Source: an uncultured Bacilli bacterium
GTDB lineage: Bacteria; Bacillota_I; Bacilli_A; RF39; UBA660
Direction: 5' to 3'
Length of the DNA stretch: 15,069 nt
NCBI GenBank assembly: GCA_934141615.1
Contig: CAKPCM010000025.1
Coordinates: 1 to 15,069, forward strand
In this document: positions 7,188-13,769 of the stretch, in pieces
How positions within the stretch are numbered: position 1 is the stretch's first letter
How the letters are laid out: each line of letters opens with the position of its first letter
Notes under the pieces: generated by a model
What the model was told of the DNA's origin: nothing
Database searches by the model: none
What the model saw: only the letters and a program-made list of their open reading frames with translations
Translations under genes and position numbers: made by a program

Positions 7188-7820
7188 ATGAAAAAGATAA
7201 TTAACTACTTATTTGCAGCAATAAAAAAAGAAAGAATTTTATTAACCTTTATTATTATAATTTTTATTTTAGGACTTGTTTTCGGTTCATTATTTATTAA
7301 TTTCATAAGTAATGATGATAAAACCATGCTAATAAATCAAGTTACTTCATACTTTAAGGGCATAAGTAAATTAAATGATAGCGTTTTCGGTATAAAAATG
7401 GTATTACCAGAAATATTAAATAATTCATTACAACTACTTTTAATATTTATATTAGGTATTTCAATGATTGGCTTATTTGCGGTTATTATAATCATATTCT
7501 TTAAAGGATTTACTCTAGGAGTAACACTTGGTACTATTTTGTTAAAATACAAATTAAAAGGTGTTTTAGCAAGCGTTTTATATGTTGCACCTTGTCTTAT
7601 TATTAACACATTAATATATATTTTTATGTCATTTTTTGCACTTAATGCATCTATAAAGTTTCTAAAAGCATTGTTTAAGAAAGATAACTTAAATTTTAAA
7701 AGTTTTTTAGGTAAGTATTTATTGGCATTTTTATGTTCTTTATTATTAATTGGTATAAATACGGTAATTGATGCCTTTTTAACTCCTGTTTTGCTTAAAT
7801 TATTTACACTTATTCTATAG
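7188..7820 (+). CDS. spoIIM: SpoIIM family membrane protein
   Basis: SpoIIM is the membrane subunit that, with the cell-wall enzymes SpoIID and SpoIIP, drives engulfment of the forespore in endospore formers. The 210-aa product has a family-like layout: a basic N-terminus, a first helix (about 18-38) ending in the LGLVFGSLFIN signature, an outer loop, and several further helices (about 80-106, 115-155 and 170-205) with the conserved GFTLGVTLGTIL and APCLIINTLIY regions. GAGGAG (7173-7178) supports the start. It is a single gene closed by its own terminator. Wider SpoIIM-like proteins exist in non-sporulating bacteria, but length and motifs here favour the true sporulation protein, as does spoIVB nearby. 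Confidence 0.88.
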   Translation: MKKIINYLFAAIKKERILLTFIIIIFILGLVFGSLFINFISNDDKTMLINQVTSYFKGISKLNDSVFGIKMVLPEILNNSLQLLLIFILGISMIGLFAVIIIIFFKGFTLGVTLGTILLKYKLKGVLASVLYVAPCLIINTLIYIFMSFFALNASIKFLKALFKKDNLNFKSFLGKYLLAFLCSLLLIGINTVIDAFLTPVLLKLFTLIL

Positions 7821-7848
7821 CGCTTTTTAAAAGCGTTATTTTTGTTTT
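7817..7848 (+). terminator. intrinsic terminator after spoIIM
   Basis: A stem of about 10 bp centred at 7828 (7817-7826 with 7830-7839, one G-U pair, 3-nt loop), core CGCTTT/AAAGCG, followed by a T-rich tail interrupted by one G. It overlaps the stop codon. Confidence 0.75.
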
Positions 7849-7861
7849 AAATGTAGATTTA

Positions 7862-7889
7862 TTGACAAATTTGTAAAAAAGTGTAAAAT
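7862..7889 (+). promoter_or_regulatory. promoter of the HTH gene with overlapping palindrome
   Basis: A consensus -35 box TTGACA (7862-7867) and a -10 box TAAAAT (7884-7889) are 16 bp apart. The perfect 10-bp palindrome ACAAATTTGT (7865-7874) overlaps the -35 box, a common place for a repressor to bind. The leader of about 30 nt contains the strong ribosome binding site AGAGGAGA (7911-7918). Confidence 0.75.
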
Positions 7890-7925
7890 TATAAGTATAG
7901 TAAATAGAGTAGAGGAGAGATAGTT

Positions 7926-8693
7926 ATGGATAAACTTAACGAAATTTTACAAGAAGTTGGGATTTCCAAAGTTAAATTGGCAAAATATTTAGGAGTTTCT
8001 AGGCAAATGATTTACAATTATTTAGAAATGAATGATATTTCCAGATGGCCTAAGGACAAAAAAATGAAATTATTTAACTTGCTTGACATTAAGGAAGCAT
8101 CTGAGATAAATAATATAAAGGTTGATGCTGAATTTATTAATAAAGTTGATACAGTTTTAAATGGTGATACTTCAAACTTAAATTCTTTAAATACAGAAAC
8201 GATTGAGTTTAAAGAATTAAAACCTCGTGAACAAGAATTACTTAATGATATTATATTTATAATTAAAGAACGTTTTATAGAAAATTCTTCTGAAGCATAT
8301 GTTACCTATAAGTACTTATTAAATTTTATCCAGGGGTTAGAAAACGTAAAAGAATTAAAATATATGATGGGTTATATTGTTAAATTATTAGGCTTTGTTA
8401 ATCCAGAAGAATATGCATTTAACGAAGAGGAACAATTTATTTTTGAAAGTATTATGCACTCTGCCATGGTATTATACCGTAATGGTGGTGCATCTAAGAC
8501 AAAACTTGCTGAGCAACACAAGAAGTTCGTTATGGAAATAGAACATAAAAATGAAGAAAAACTAAGTCGTACACAAGAGATAAATACTGCTAAAATACAA
8601 GCTTTACAAGAACTTGGCTATACTGAAATCAATCAAGATAATGCATCAGAAGTACTAGCTAAGATAGCTGAAATACAGTCTCGTGATGTATAG
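7926..8693 (+). CDS. HTH-domain regulator with unknown C-terminal region, 255 aa
   Basis: The N-terminus (about residues 3-52) is an XRE-like helix-turn-helix: EILQEVGISKVKLAKYLGVS followed by RQMIYNYLEMNDISRWP, the usual pattern of helix, turn and recognition helix. The central part (about 95-185, beginning ELKPREQELLNDIIFIIKERF) is helical and not recognised. The C-terminal 60 residues are strongly charged and likely coiled coil. The protein probably binds DNA, and a palindrome over its own -35 box makes self-regulation plausible; that is inference. It is monocistronic, with a strong promoter and a terminator 64 bp after the stop. Its target and the role of the central domain are unknown. 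Confidence 0.8.
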   Translation: MDKLNEILQEVGISKVKLAKYLGVSRQMIYNYLEMNDISRWPKDKKMKLFNLLDIKEASEINNIKVDAEFINKVDTVLNGDTSNLNSLNTETIEFKELKPREQELLNDIIFIIKERFIENSSEAYVTYKYLLNFIQGLENVKELKYMMGYIVKLLGFVNPEEYAFNEEEQFIFESIMHSAMVLYRNGGASKTKLAEQHKKFVMEIEHKNEEKLSRTQEINTAKIQALQELGYTEINQDNASEVLAKIAEIQSRDV

Positions 8694-8756
8694 CTTAACC
8701 ACTACACACTAGTTCATATAATACATATTATGTTAACATTTTATTTTTAAAACATT

Positions 8757-8793
8757 AGATAGTTAGTTTAATAAAAACTACACTATCTTTTTT
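8757..8793 (+). terminator. intrinsic terminator of the HTH gene
   Basis: A long two-part stem: AGATAGT (8757-8763) with ACTATCT (8782-8788) and TAGTTT (8764-8769) with AAACTA (8775-8780), with one bulged C and a 5-nt loop, followed by T to 8793. Confidence 0.85.
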
Positions 8794-9070
8794 AATATAT
8801 ACTAACCTATTTGTTAATACGAATAATAATACTAATATAATAAATATAAATTACACTAAGTTAATAATCATTATTTATTAGTTACATGTGCATCACATTT
8901 ATAATTAATAATATATAGCCTATAAATATATACTATATATTACCTACTTATTATATTAATGAAAAAGTATAATGCTTCCTAAAACAAACCTAGGTGAATA
9001 ATCACCCATTAAAACATTCAAAATGAGCTTAGAATCATCATTAGCAATCAGTAATATATACTAAAACATA
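8794..9070 (+). other. non-coding AT-rich stretch
   Basis: No convincing gene on either strand: the open frames are under 20 codons and lack ribosome binding sites. It contains small dyads, such as ATGTG-CAT-CACAT (8886-8898) and GGTGA-ATAA-TCACC just after 8990, and a TATAAT at 8968-8973 without a usable -35 box. I see no known riboswitch or RNA gene here. Confidence 0.5.
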
Positions 9071-9096
9071 AAAAAATAGGCATGTATGTCATGCCT
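9071..9096 (-). terminator. terminator of the hepT-mntA operon
   Basis: A 7-bp stem AGGCATG (9078-9084) / CATGCCT (9090-9096) with a 5-nt loop. On the minus strand it is followed by TA and then seven T, a good terminator about 55 bp after the mntA stop. On the plus strand the tail is only a few T. Confidence 0.75.
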
Positions 9097-9112
9097 TTAT
9101 CAAATTGACTAT

Positions 9113-9143
9113 CTACCAGATTGGTGGTAGTGGTGTAGTGGGG
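9113..9143 (+). other. G-rich patch with dyad, unexplained
   Basis: CTACCA (9113-9118) can pair with TGGTAG (9125-9130), and the plus strand continues G-rich to GGGG at 9140-9143. The four GG steps (9123, 9126, 9132, 9140) fit a two-layer G-quadruplex pattern. It stands out in very AT-rich surroundings, directly behind the mntA stop. It could be a remnant of another element; no function is assigned. Confidence 0.4.
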
Positions 9144-9152
9144 ACATATAAT

Positions 9153-9455
9153 CTAATTATTCTTATTATATATAACTATTCCATCTTTTAATATTTCTTT
9201 TTTAAATTTATCTTCTTTTAAACTATTAAAATCAACTATATCAAATTTATATAATGTATTTAAATCTTCTAGTTTAGTTTGAATTTTAATAAAATTATCT
9301 TTATCATTATTTAAAAATTCAATAGCTATATCAATATCAGAAGATTCTTTAAAATCTCCTCTTGCCCTACTTCCAAATAAGATAATTTTATTTGCACCAA
9401 ACTCTTTTATAACATTTATTATTTCATTGTATAAATTAATTCTTATTCCATACAT
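9153..9455 (-). CDS. mntA: MntA-type minimal nucleotidyltransferase antitoxin
   Basis: A 100-aa minimal nucleotidyltransferase (MNT) domain protein. The signature GS-X10-DXD is exact: G28-S29, then Asp40 and Asp42 (FGSRARG...SDIDIAI), with a third acidic residue, Asp72, in KFDIVDF. In the characterised Shewanella type VII system MntA adds AMP units to a tyrosine of HepT and so disarms it; the intact motif suggests the same here. I take the ATG at 9455 as start because GAGG (9465-9468) sits nine bases upstream; an in-frame ATG at 9470 would add five residues but would have its coding start inside hepT. The gap to the hepT stop is 4 nt. A terminator follows at 9071-9096. Confidence 0.88.
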   Translation of the reverse strand: MYGIRINLYNEIINVIKEFGANKIILFGSRARGDFKESSDIDIAIEFLNNDKDNFIKIQTKLEDLNTLYKFDIVDFNSLKEDKFKKEILKDGIVIYNKNN

Positions 9456-9459
9456 TTTA

Positions 9460-9870
9460 CTATACCTCATTTAGTTTTTTAACTAATTGTTTTATCATAT
9501 TTATATATTTCGATTTTATAACATCTTCGTAATATACTGCCTTTTCCTCATCATAAGTATGGGCTGTACTATTTCTAGCTTCTAACATATTAGACCATAT
9601 TTCTTCATCCTTAATAAGTCCCATTTCAAAAGCCTGTTTTAAAGTTTTCTTTGGAGATGCTATTTCTTCATAACCTTCTTCTTCTAGATAGGCCTTGATT
9701 GTTTTCCAAGTGAGTTCAAATGTATATTCAAATTTTTTAATAATTGAATCTCTAATAGCTTCATCTAGCTTTTCTAATTTTATATTTGCTGTATTGCTAA
9801 ATTCAATCATATCTTCTAAAGATTCTAATGCCATATTTAATTTTTCTAACTTATCATCAAATTTCTTCAT
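9460..9870 (-). CDS. hepT: HepT-like HEPN toxin (HI0074/TIGR01987 type)
   Basis: A 136-aa all-helical HEPN protein of the 'nucleotidyltransferase substrate binding' family typified by HI0074. The HepT active-site motif RX4HXY is complete: Arg99, His104 and Tyr106 in EARNSTAHTY. In studied HepT proteins Arg and His form an RNase centre and the Tyr is the residue modified by MntA, so an RNA-cleaving toxin held off by AMPylation is the likely role. The FELTWKTIKAYLEEEG block (about 51-66) is also typical of the family. GGAGG lies just before the ATG. The toxin gene comes first and the antitoxin follows after 4 nt, sharing one promoter. Confidence 0.88.
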   Translation of the reverse strand: MKKFDDKLEKLNMALESLEDMIEFSNTANIKLEKLDEAIRDSIIKKFEYTFELTWKTIKAYLEEEGYEEIASPKKTLKQAFEMGLIKDEEIWSNMLEARNSTAHTYDEEKAVYYEDVIKSKYINMIKQLVKKLNEV

Positions 9871-9891
9871 AATACCTCCACTCTTATCTAC

Positions 9892-9921
9892 ATTATATCA
9901 TAAATTTACTATATGTTTAAA
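9892..9921 (-). promoter_or_regulatory. promoter of the hepT-mntA operon
   Basis: An extended -10, TGATATAAT on the minus strand (9892-9900), with a partial -35 box TTTAAA at 9916-9921, 18 bp upstream. The -35 box lies inside the end of the preceding HAD gene, so the pair can be transcribed independently of it. Confidence 0.65.
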
Positions 9922-10502
9922 TTGTTTATTTTGACAAAATATCTATATATTTCACCCCAATTATTAACCGTGACTATATTACTAGATGAAGCAAGCCGTA
10001 CTGGTCCATCTTTAAAGTAAATAGATGTACAAGCATCTTTTACATATTCACAAATATCTAAATTATCATCTATCATATAATCAATTTTATATTCTAATAT
10101 TTTATCTAGTTTTTTATTTGATTTATATATTATTTTTTCAAACATATTATATAAATCGTACCTTTTTAATAGTGTGTTTGTTAAATCTATTTGTTTTTGG
10201 CTAAAGAATCCTCTAGCTGTTATAACATATAGTTTGTATCCCCTACTCTTTAAATAACTAAGTACGTAGTATGCGCCCGGCATAATTCCGGATCTTTCTT
10301 CAAAGTCATATACGTTTTTAGCATAGAAATTTTCTCCAAAATCCTTATCCCAATTATATCTATCCTGAAATCTAATGTTTCTATTATCTATTTTATTATT
10401 TAAACCGTATTTATTAACGTCTTCTATTTCCGATGCCACTCTAAAATATCTTTCGGTATCAAATATTACTCCGTCTAAATCAATTGCTATGTTTTTACTC
10501 AT
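9909..10502 (-). CDS. HAD-superfamily 5'-nucleotidase-like phosphatase
   Basis: A 197-aa haloacid dehalogenase fold protein resembling the NT5C / 5'(3')-deoxyribonucleotidase group. The four HAD motifs are present: Asp8 and Asp10 in AIDLDGVIFD (nucleophile and acid/base), Thr95 in YVITARG, a lysine in YKSNKKLDK (about 127-134), and the acidic pair Asp145-Asp146 in YMIDDN for magnesium. The helical cap lies between motifs I and II. It probably removes phosphate from a small substrate such as a nucleotide, but the substrate is inferred only from family likeness. The ribosome binding site AAGAAAGG is about 10 bases before the ATG. It lies 38 nt upstream of hepT and 68 nt downstream of the DUF5662 gene on the same strand. 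Confidence 0.8.
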   Translation of the reverse strand: MSKNIAIDLDGVIFDTERYFRVASEIEDVNKYGLNNKIDNRNIRFQDRYNWDKDFGENFYAKNVYDFEERSGIMPGAYYVLSYLKSRGYKLYVITARGFFSQKQIDLTNTLLKRYDLYNMFEKIIYKSNKKLDKILEYKIDYMIDDNLDICEYVKDACTSIYFKDGPVRLASSSNIVTVNNWGEIYRYFVKINNLNI

Positions 10503-10551
10503 TATTATACAACCTTTCTTGCATGCTATCTGGATCTTCTAAAAACATCAT
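10495..10551 (-). CDS. possible 18-aa upstream peptide overlapping the HAD gene
   Basis: A short frame beginning with two ATG codons and coding MMFLEDPDSMQERLYNNE fills most of the gap before the HAD gene and overlaps its start by 8 nt, the same overlap length as xseA/xseB. The peptide looks protein-like rather than random AT-rich translation, but there is no Shine-Dalgarno sequence. It could be a coupling peptide, the tail of a decayed gene, or chance. Confidence 0.22.
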   Translation of the reverse strand: MMFLEDPDSMQERLYNNE

Positions 10552-10570
10552 TAATAAATAAAACTATATT

Positions 10571-11113
10571 CTACTCTCCTACGTACTTTTTATACATATA
10601 TTTTAAATATTTTTTGTTTAAAACACCATCTATACCAATATCTATCATATCACTATACACATTAATTAACATATCATTTATTTTAGGGTTTATGTAAGAG
10701 CGATCTTTTCTTTTTGAAAAATAATTAAATACCGAATCATTTTTCCATTTCTCCTTTAAATACGTTTTAGATGCTGCAATATTATCACATATTAATTCTA
10801 CTACATATTTATACGGCATAACCGGTGCCTTTGTAGGACTGTTAAAGTCATACCAGTACTCAAAATGATGTTTATTTCTTCCGATGTGATGAAGCCAGGC
10901 CTTAGAATAGCCATTTACTTTTTTGCAGGTACTAATGGGACTAAAATTACCATTATAATATTTAACTCCTTCCAAAAACTCAGGCAAGCTATACTTAGAT
11001 AAATCATGAACTAATCCCCTAAATGGTATTCCTGCTTTAACAGAATATTTAAACACTAGAAATCTATGTTTATTTACCGTATTTAAATGTCCAAAAAGAT
11101 TTTTTAACTTCAT
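10571..11113 (-). CDS. DUF5662 family protein (HD-like histidine/aspartate motifs)
   Basis: A 180-aa soluble protein that I match to DUF5662 from its motifs: GLVHDLSKYSLPEF (HD at 36-37), GNFSPI, GYSKAWLHHIGRNKHHFEYWYDF (His75, His76, His82, His83). The HD pair and later histidines suggest a metal-dependent hydrolase fold related to HD proteins; no activity is established to my knowledge. The ATG at 11113 is chosen over a longer frame from a TTG at 11140, because the -10 box TATAAT (11129-11134) lies inside that extension and GGTGAT just before the ATG can act as ribosome binding site. The transcript leader would then be only about 9 nt. Confidence 0.78.
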   Translation of the reverse strand: MKLKNLFGHLNTVNKHRFLVFKYSVKAGIPFRGLVHDLSKYSLPEFLEGVKYYNGNFSPISTCKKVNGYSKAWLHHIGRNKHHFEYWYDFNSPTKAPVMPYKYVVELICDNIAASKTYLKEKWKNDSVFNYFSKRKDRSYINPKINDMLINVYSDMIDIGIDGVLNKKYLKYMYKKYVGE

Positions 11114-11128
11114 ACTATCACCACATAT

Positions 11129-11156
11129 ATTATAGCACAATTAACGTGCTTTTCAA
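11129..11156 (-). promoter_or_regulatory. promoter of the DUF5662 gene with inverted repeat in the spacer
   Basis: On the minus strand TTGAAA (11151-11156) and TATAAT (11129-11134) are 16 bp apart. The inverted repeat AGCAC-N7-GTGCT (11134-11150) fills the spacer, a classical operator position. The -35 box overlaps the stop codon of the ABC transporter gene. The repeat has no T run, so it is not a terminator for that gene. Confidence 0.7.
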
Positions 11157-12829
11157 TTTTTAACTAATTTATCAAAATGATTATTTTTTAGTAAATTTTT
11201 ATATGTTCCCTTACCTACTATTTTTCCTTTACTTAATAAAATGATCTCGTCAGATATTTTCATTACCTCTTTTTTATGTGTAATTATAATTACCGTGTGA
11301 CTATCTTTTAATTCTTTTAAAATACTTATTATTTTATTAGTTGTTTTTATATCTAATGATGATGTTACTTCATCAAATAATAGAATTTTTGAGTCAGTTA
11401 AAAGTGTTTTTGCAAGTGATAATAATCTTTTTTGACCACCTGATAAGTTAGCAGCGTTTTCGTTTAAAATAGTATCATATCCTTTAGGCATAGATTGTAT
11501 TAATTCGTGAATTCCAACTTTTTTACATATTTCAATTTGTTTTTTTTCATCCTTACAAGCCATTTTTAAATTATCTTTTATGCTCATATTAAATAGAAAA
11601 CTTTCTTGGTTAACAACTGCCACGTTCTTATAGTAAGTATCCTTTTTATATTCCTCTATTTTTGTACTATCAATTAAAACGCAGCCACAAGATGGTTTAT
11701 ATAATCTTAACAAAATATTAAATATAGTTGTTTTACCACTTCCTGTCTTTCCAGTAATTACGGTAATTTCACCAGGTTTTGCATCAAAACTTATGTTTTT
11801 AATCGTACTTACACCATTATATGCAAAAGAAACGTTTTTAAATTCTACTAATCCATTTATATTACCACTATTTATAGAGCCAAAATAATTGGTGCATTTT
11901 TTATCTAACAGGTTATATACTCTTTCTAATGAAATATTATATTCTCTAACCTTTGACATATCTTCTACTAACTTAATAGAATAAGTAAATATATTATCAA
12001 AATAATTTATTAATAAAATTATTACTCCGATCGTTACTTTACCATTAAACAAAAGATACATAGATAAAATATATAGTGCGATTTTGGATAGATACATAAT
12101 GAATTTTAATAGAACGTTATGTGCTATTACGTATTTTCTTCTTTCCATGTATTTATTAGCCCATCTTCTTCTTAATCCATCGTATTTTCTATTTAAACTG
12201 GGCTTTATATTTGACGTTTTTATCTCTTTTATTCCGTTTAAAGTTTGTCCTAACATACCTATTAATTTGTCTAAATACATTCTTTGACCGTTAAAGTAGT
12301 ATGCCTCTTTTTTGGTTAAATAGTTTGCTAAAAAGATATATAAAGCGGTTATTAAAAATAAAAATACTCCAAAAATGAAATAAGTTTTTATAAAAAATAT
12401 TAGCATGCATATTATAAGTATTAGGTTATGCATAAAATCAAACATGTAATCTGCCATAACCGAAATATTTATAATATCAATATTTACGGTACTTATTATT
12501 CTGCCCTTTAAAGCATTTATAAGCTTATCATCATAGTCATAAACACTACTTATAACTTTTTTATGAATGTTTATAAAGGTATTTTTAAAAAATGCTGAAT
12601 ATGATTTGCATGCTAAAAAAGAAAAAGTATTTGTAGTTACAAAAAGAGCTAATAAAACAATTAAAAGCTTTGTAAATTCATTTATGTTTTTGTTTGTTAA
12701 CGCATCAATTATTTTAGATTGATAAATAGGCGTTATGAAGTTAAGTACTCCTAAAACAGATAATATTGCTATGAAAATATATAATATCCATTTCGTTTGC
12801 TTTGTAATCTTAAAATATTTTTTAATCAT
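11153..12829 (-). CDS. ABC exporter half-transporter (membrane plus ATPase domains)
   Basis: A 558-aa type IV ABC exporter subunit. Residues 1-300 form the six-helix membrane domain; the nucleotide-binding domain follows. Walker A is GKTGSGKT (360-367), the Q-loop Gln408 is in VVNQESF, the signature is LSGGQ (462-466), Walker B is ILLFDE (482-487) with catalytic Glu487, and the H-loop is His518. All ATPase residues are present, so it should be active as a homodimer or with a partner not seen here. Export of a drug, peptide or lipid is possible; the AraC/GyrI-type regulator just upstream favours a small toxic compound. The ribosome binding site is weak (GGTGG). The gene ends with TGA, the only such stop in the window. 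Confidence 0.92.
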   Translation of the reverse strand: MIKKYFKITKQTKWILYIFIAILSVLGVLNFITPIYQSKIIDALTNKNINEFTKLLIVLLALFVTTNTFSFLACKSYSAFFKNTFINIHKKVISSVYDYDDKLINALKGRIISTVNIDIINISVMADYMFDFMHNLILIICMLIFFIKTYFIFGVFLFLITALYIFLANYLTKKEAYYFNGQRMYLDKLIGMLGQTLNGIKEIKTSNIKPSLNRKYDGLRRRWANKYMERRKYVIAHNVLLKFIMYLSKIALYILSMYLLFNGKVTIGVIILLINYFDNIFTYSIKLVEDMSKVREYNISLERVYNLLDKKCTNYFGSINSGNINGLVEFKNVSFAYNGVSTIKNISFDAKPGEITVITGKTGSGKTTIFNILLRLYKPSCGCVLIDSTKIEEYKKDTYYKNVAVVNQESFLFNMSIKDNLKMACKDEKKQIEICKKVGIHELIQSMPKGYDTILNENAANLSGGQKRLLSLAKTLLTDSKILLFDEVTSSLDIKTTNKIISILKELKDSHTVIIITHKKEVMKISDEIILLSKGKIVGKGTYKNLLKNNHFDKLVKN

Positions 12830-12865
12830 TTATACCACCAACATAATTTTAACAAGTTGAAGTAT

Positions 12866-12907
12866 AAAAAAAGAAACATTTTTAATATCAATTATGTTTC
12901 TTTTTTT
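12866..12907. terminator. bidirectional terminator between regulator and ABC genes
   Basis: GAAACAT (12873-12879) pairs with ATGTTTC (12894-12900); the stem is flanked by seven A on the left and seven T on the right, so each strand has a U tail. It includes the last codons and stop of the AraC-type gene and stands 37 bp before the ABC start. Partial read-through or a separate weak promoter must supply the ABC mRNA. Confidence 0.75.
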
Positions 12908-13698
12908 ATTGGTACGTATATGAAACAATTATCATTTTTATATACTTCTATTTTTAATTTACCTATGGTATTTATACGTGATGAATTATTCCATATTTTA
13001 TTTATAAAATTATATGTTTTTATTATATCCTTTTGTTTTAATGAACCAACCTCAAAGATAGCGTATTTACCATCTTTAATTTTTAAAACATCACTTTCTT
13101 TAGTTCTTTTTTTACTTCCTAATAAATAGTGGTATTCTCCATTTTTAAAGTATGATATGGCATATCTTTCGTTCTCATTATACATGTCATACGATTTATT
13201 TTTCTTAAGTTCTTTATAAAGCATTCTTATTTTATAATGAAAATCTTCTAAGTTTTTAGCAAATACTGTATTTCCGTAAACGTTAAATGTTTTTATATTT
13301 TTAATAGAAAATTTTACGATGTTATCATAATTAAAATTATAGCTAAAGTCTATTTTTGGAAACATTTTATATACATTACTTTTATCTTTTCTAACTTTTG
13401 ATGGAGCTACATTAAACTCTCTTTTAAAACTTCTAGCAAATGAAACGCTTGATTCGTATCCGTATTTTACTGCAATATCTATTATCTTATTATCTGTATT
13501 TTTTATTTCTTCATAAGCTAATGAAAGCCTTCTTTTTCTTATGTATTCTTTTATACTAGTATTAGTTATTATGCTAAATACCCTTTCCATTATAAACGTA
13601 TTTAATCCGAGTTTTTTCGCTAAATATTTTAAATCTATTTTTTCTGTTAAATTAGATTCTATATAATCTACTATTTTATTTAATAATTCATAATTCAT
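12892..13698 (-). CDS. AraC-family regulator with C-terminal GyrI-like ligand domain
   Basis: A 268-aa regulator in the Rob/TipA-like arrangement: DNA-binding part first, sensor part last. Residues 5-105 hold the two helix-turn-helix units of AraC proteins (LKYLAKKLGLNTFIMERVF, then IIDIAVKYGYESSVSFARSFKREFNVAPSKVR). Residues about 125-268 resemble the GyrI-like small-molecule binding domain, ending in the typical IEVYKNDNCFIYVPIK strands. Such proteins sense hydrophobic or toxic compounds and switch on exporters. The ABC exporter gene lies immediately downstream and is the natural target. GGGAG before the ATG supports the start. Confidence 0.88.
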   Translation of the reverse strand: MNYELLNKIVDYIESNLTEKIDLKYLAKKLGLNTFIMERVFSIITNTSIKEYIRKRRLSLAYEEIKNTDNKIIDIAVKYGYESSVSFARSFKREFNVAPSKVRKDKSNVYKMFPKIDFSYNFNYDNIVKFSIKNIKTFNVYGNTVFAKNLEDFHYKIRMLYKELKKNKSYDMYNENERYAISYFKNGEYHYLLGSKKRTKESDVLKIKDGKYAIFEVGSLKQKDIIKTYNFINKIWNNSSRINTIGKLKIEVYKNDNCFIYVPIKKET

Positions 13699-13731
13699 AT
13701 ATGATCTCCCACAATCTTTTCACACTAAATT

Positions 13732-13760
13732 ATGGTATCACATGTTATATAAATAGTAAA
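13732..13760 (-). promoter_or_regulatory. promoter of the AraC-type gene
   Basis: On the minus strand TTTACT (13755-13760) and TACCAT (13732-13737) are 17 bp apart, with TG one base before the -10 box. Both hexamers match the consensus at four of six positions; the extended -10 compensates. Confidence 0.5.
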
Positions 13761-13769
13761 TAATTAACG

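Noticed and set aside
8794..9070. Small RNA or CRISPR-like repeats in the non-coding stretch
   Set aside because: No repeated units, no good promoter and no recognisable RNA fold; only scattered short dyads expected in such AT-rich DNA.
9456..9470. Longer start (ATG at 9470) for mntA
   Set aside because: The ATG at 9455 has GAGG at the right distance and gives a normal MNT N-terminus; the longer start overlaps hepT without its own ribosome binding site. It cannot be fully excluded.
9695..9934. Plus-strand frame opposite hepT
   Set aside because: It lies antisense to a well-supported HepT gene and has low-complexity composition.
11114..11140. Longer start (TTG at 11140) for the DUF5662 gene
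   Set aside because: The -10 box TATAAT lies inside this extension, and the ATG at 11113 has a better ribosome binding site and matches the start of the conserved domain.
11134..11150. AGCAC/GTGCT dyad as terminator of the ABC transporter gene
   Set aside because: There is no T run after it, and it fits exactly between the -35 and -10 boxes of the next gene.
12797..13129. Plus-strand frame across the regulator/ABC junction
   Set aside because: It runs through the bidirectional terminator and antisense to the GyrI-like domain; no ribosome binding site or domain.
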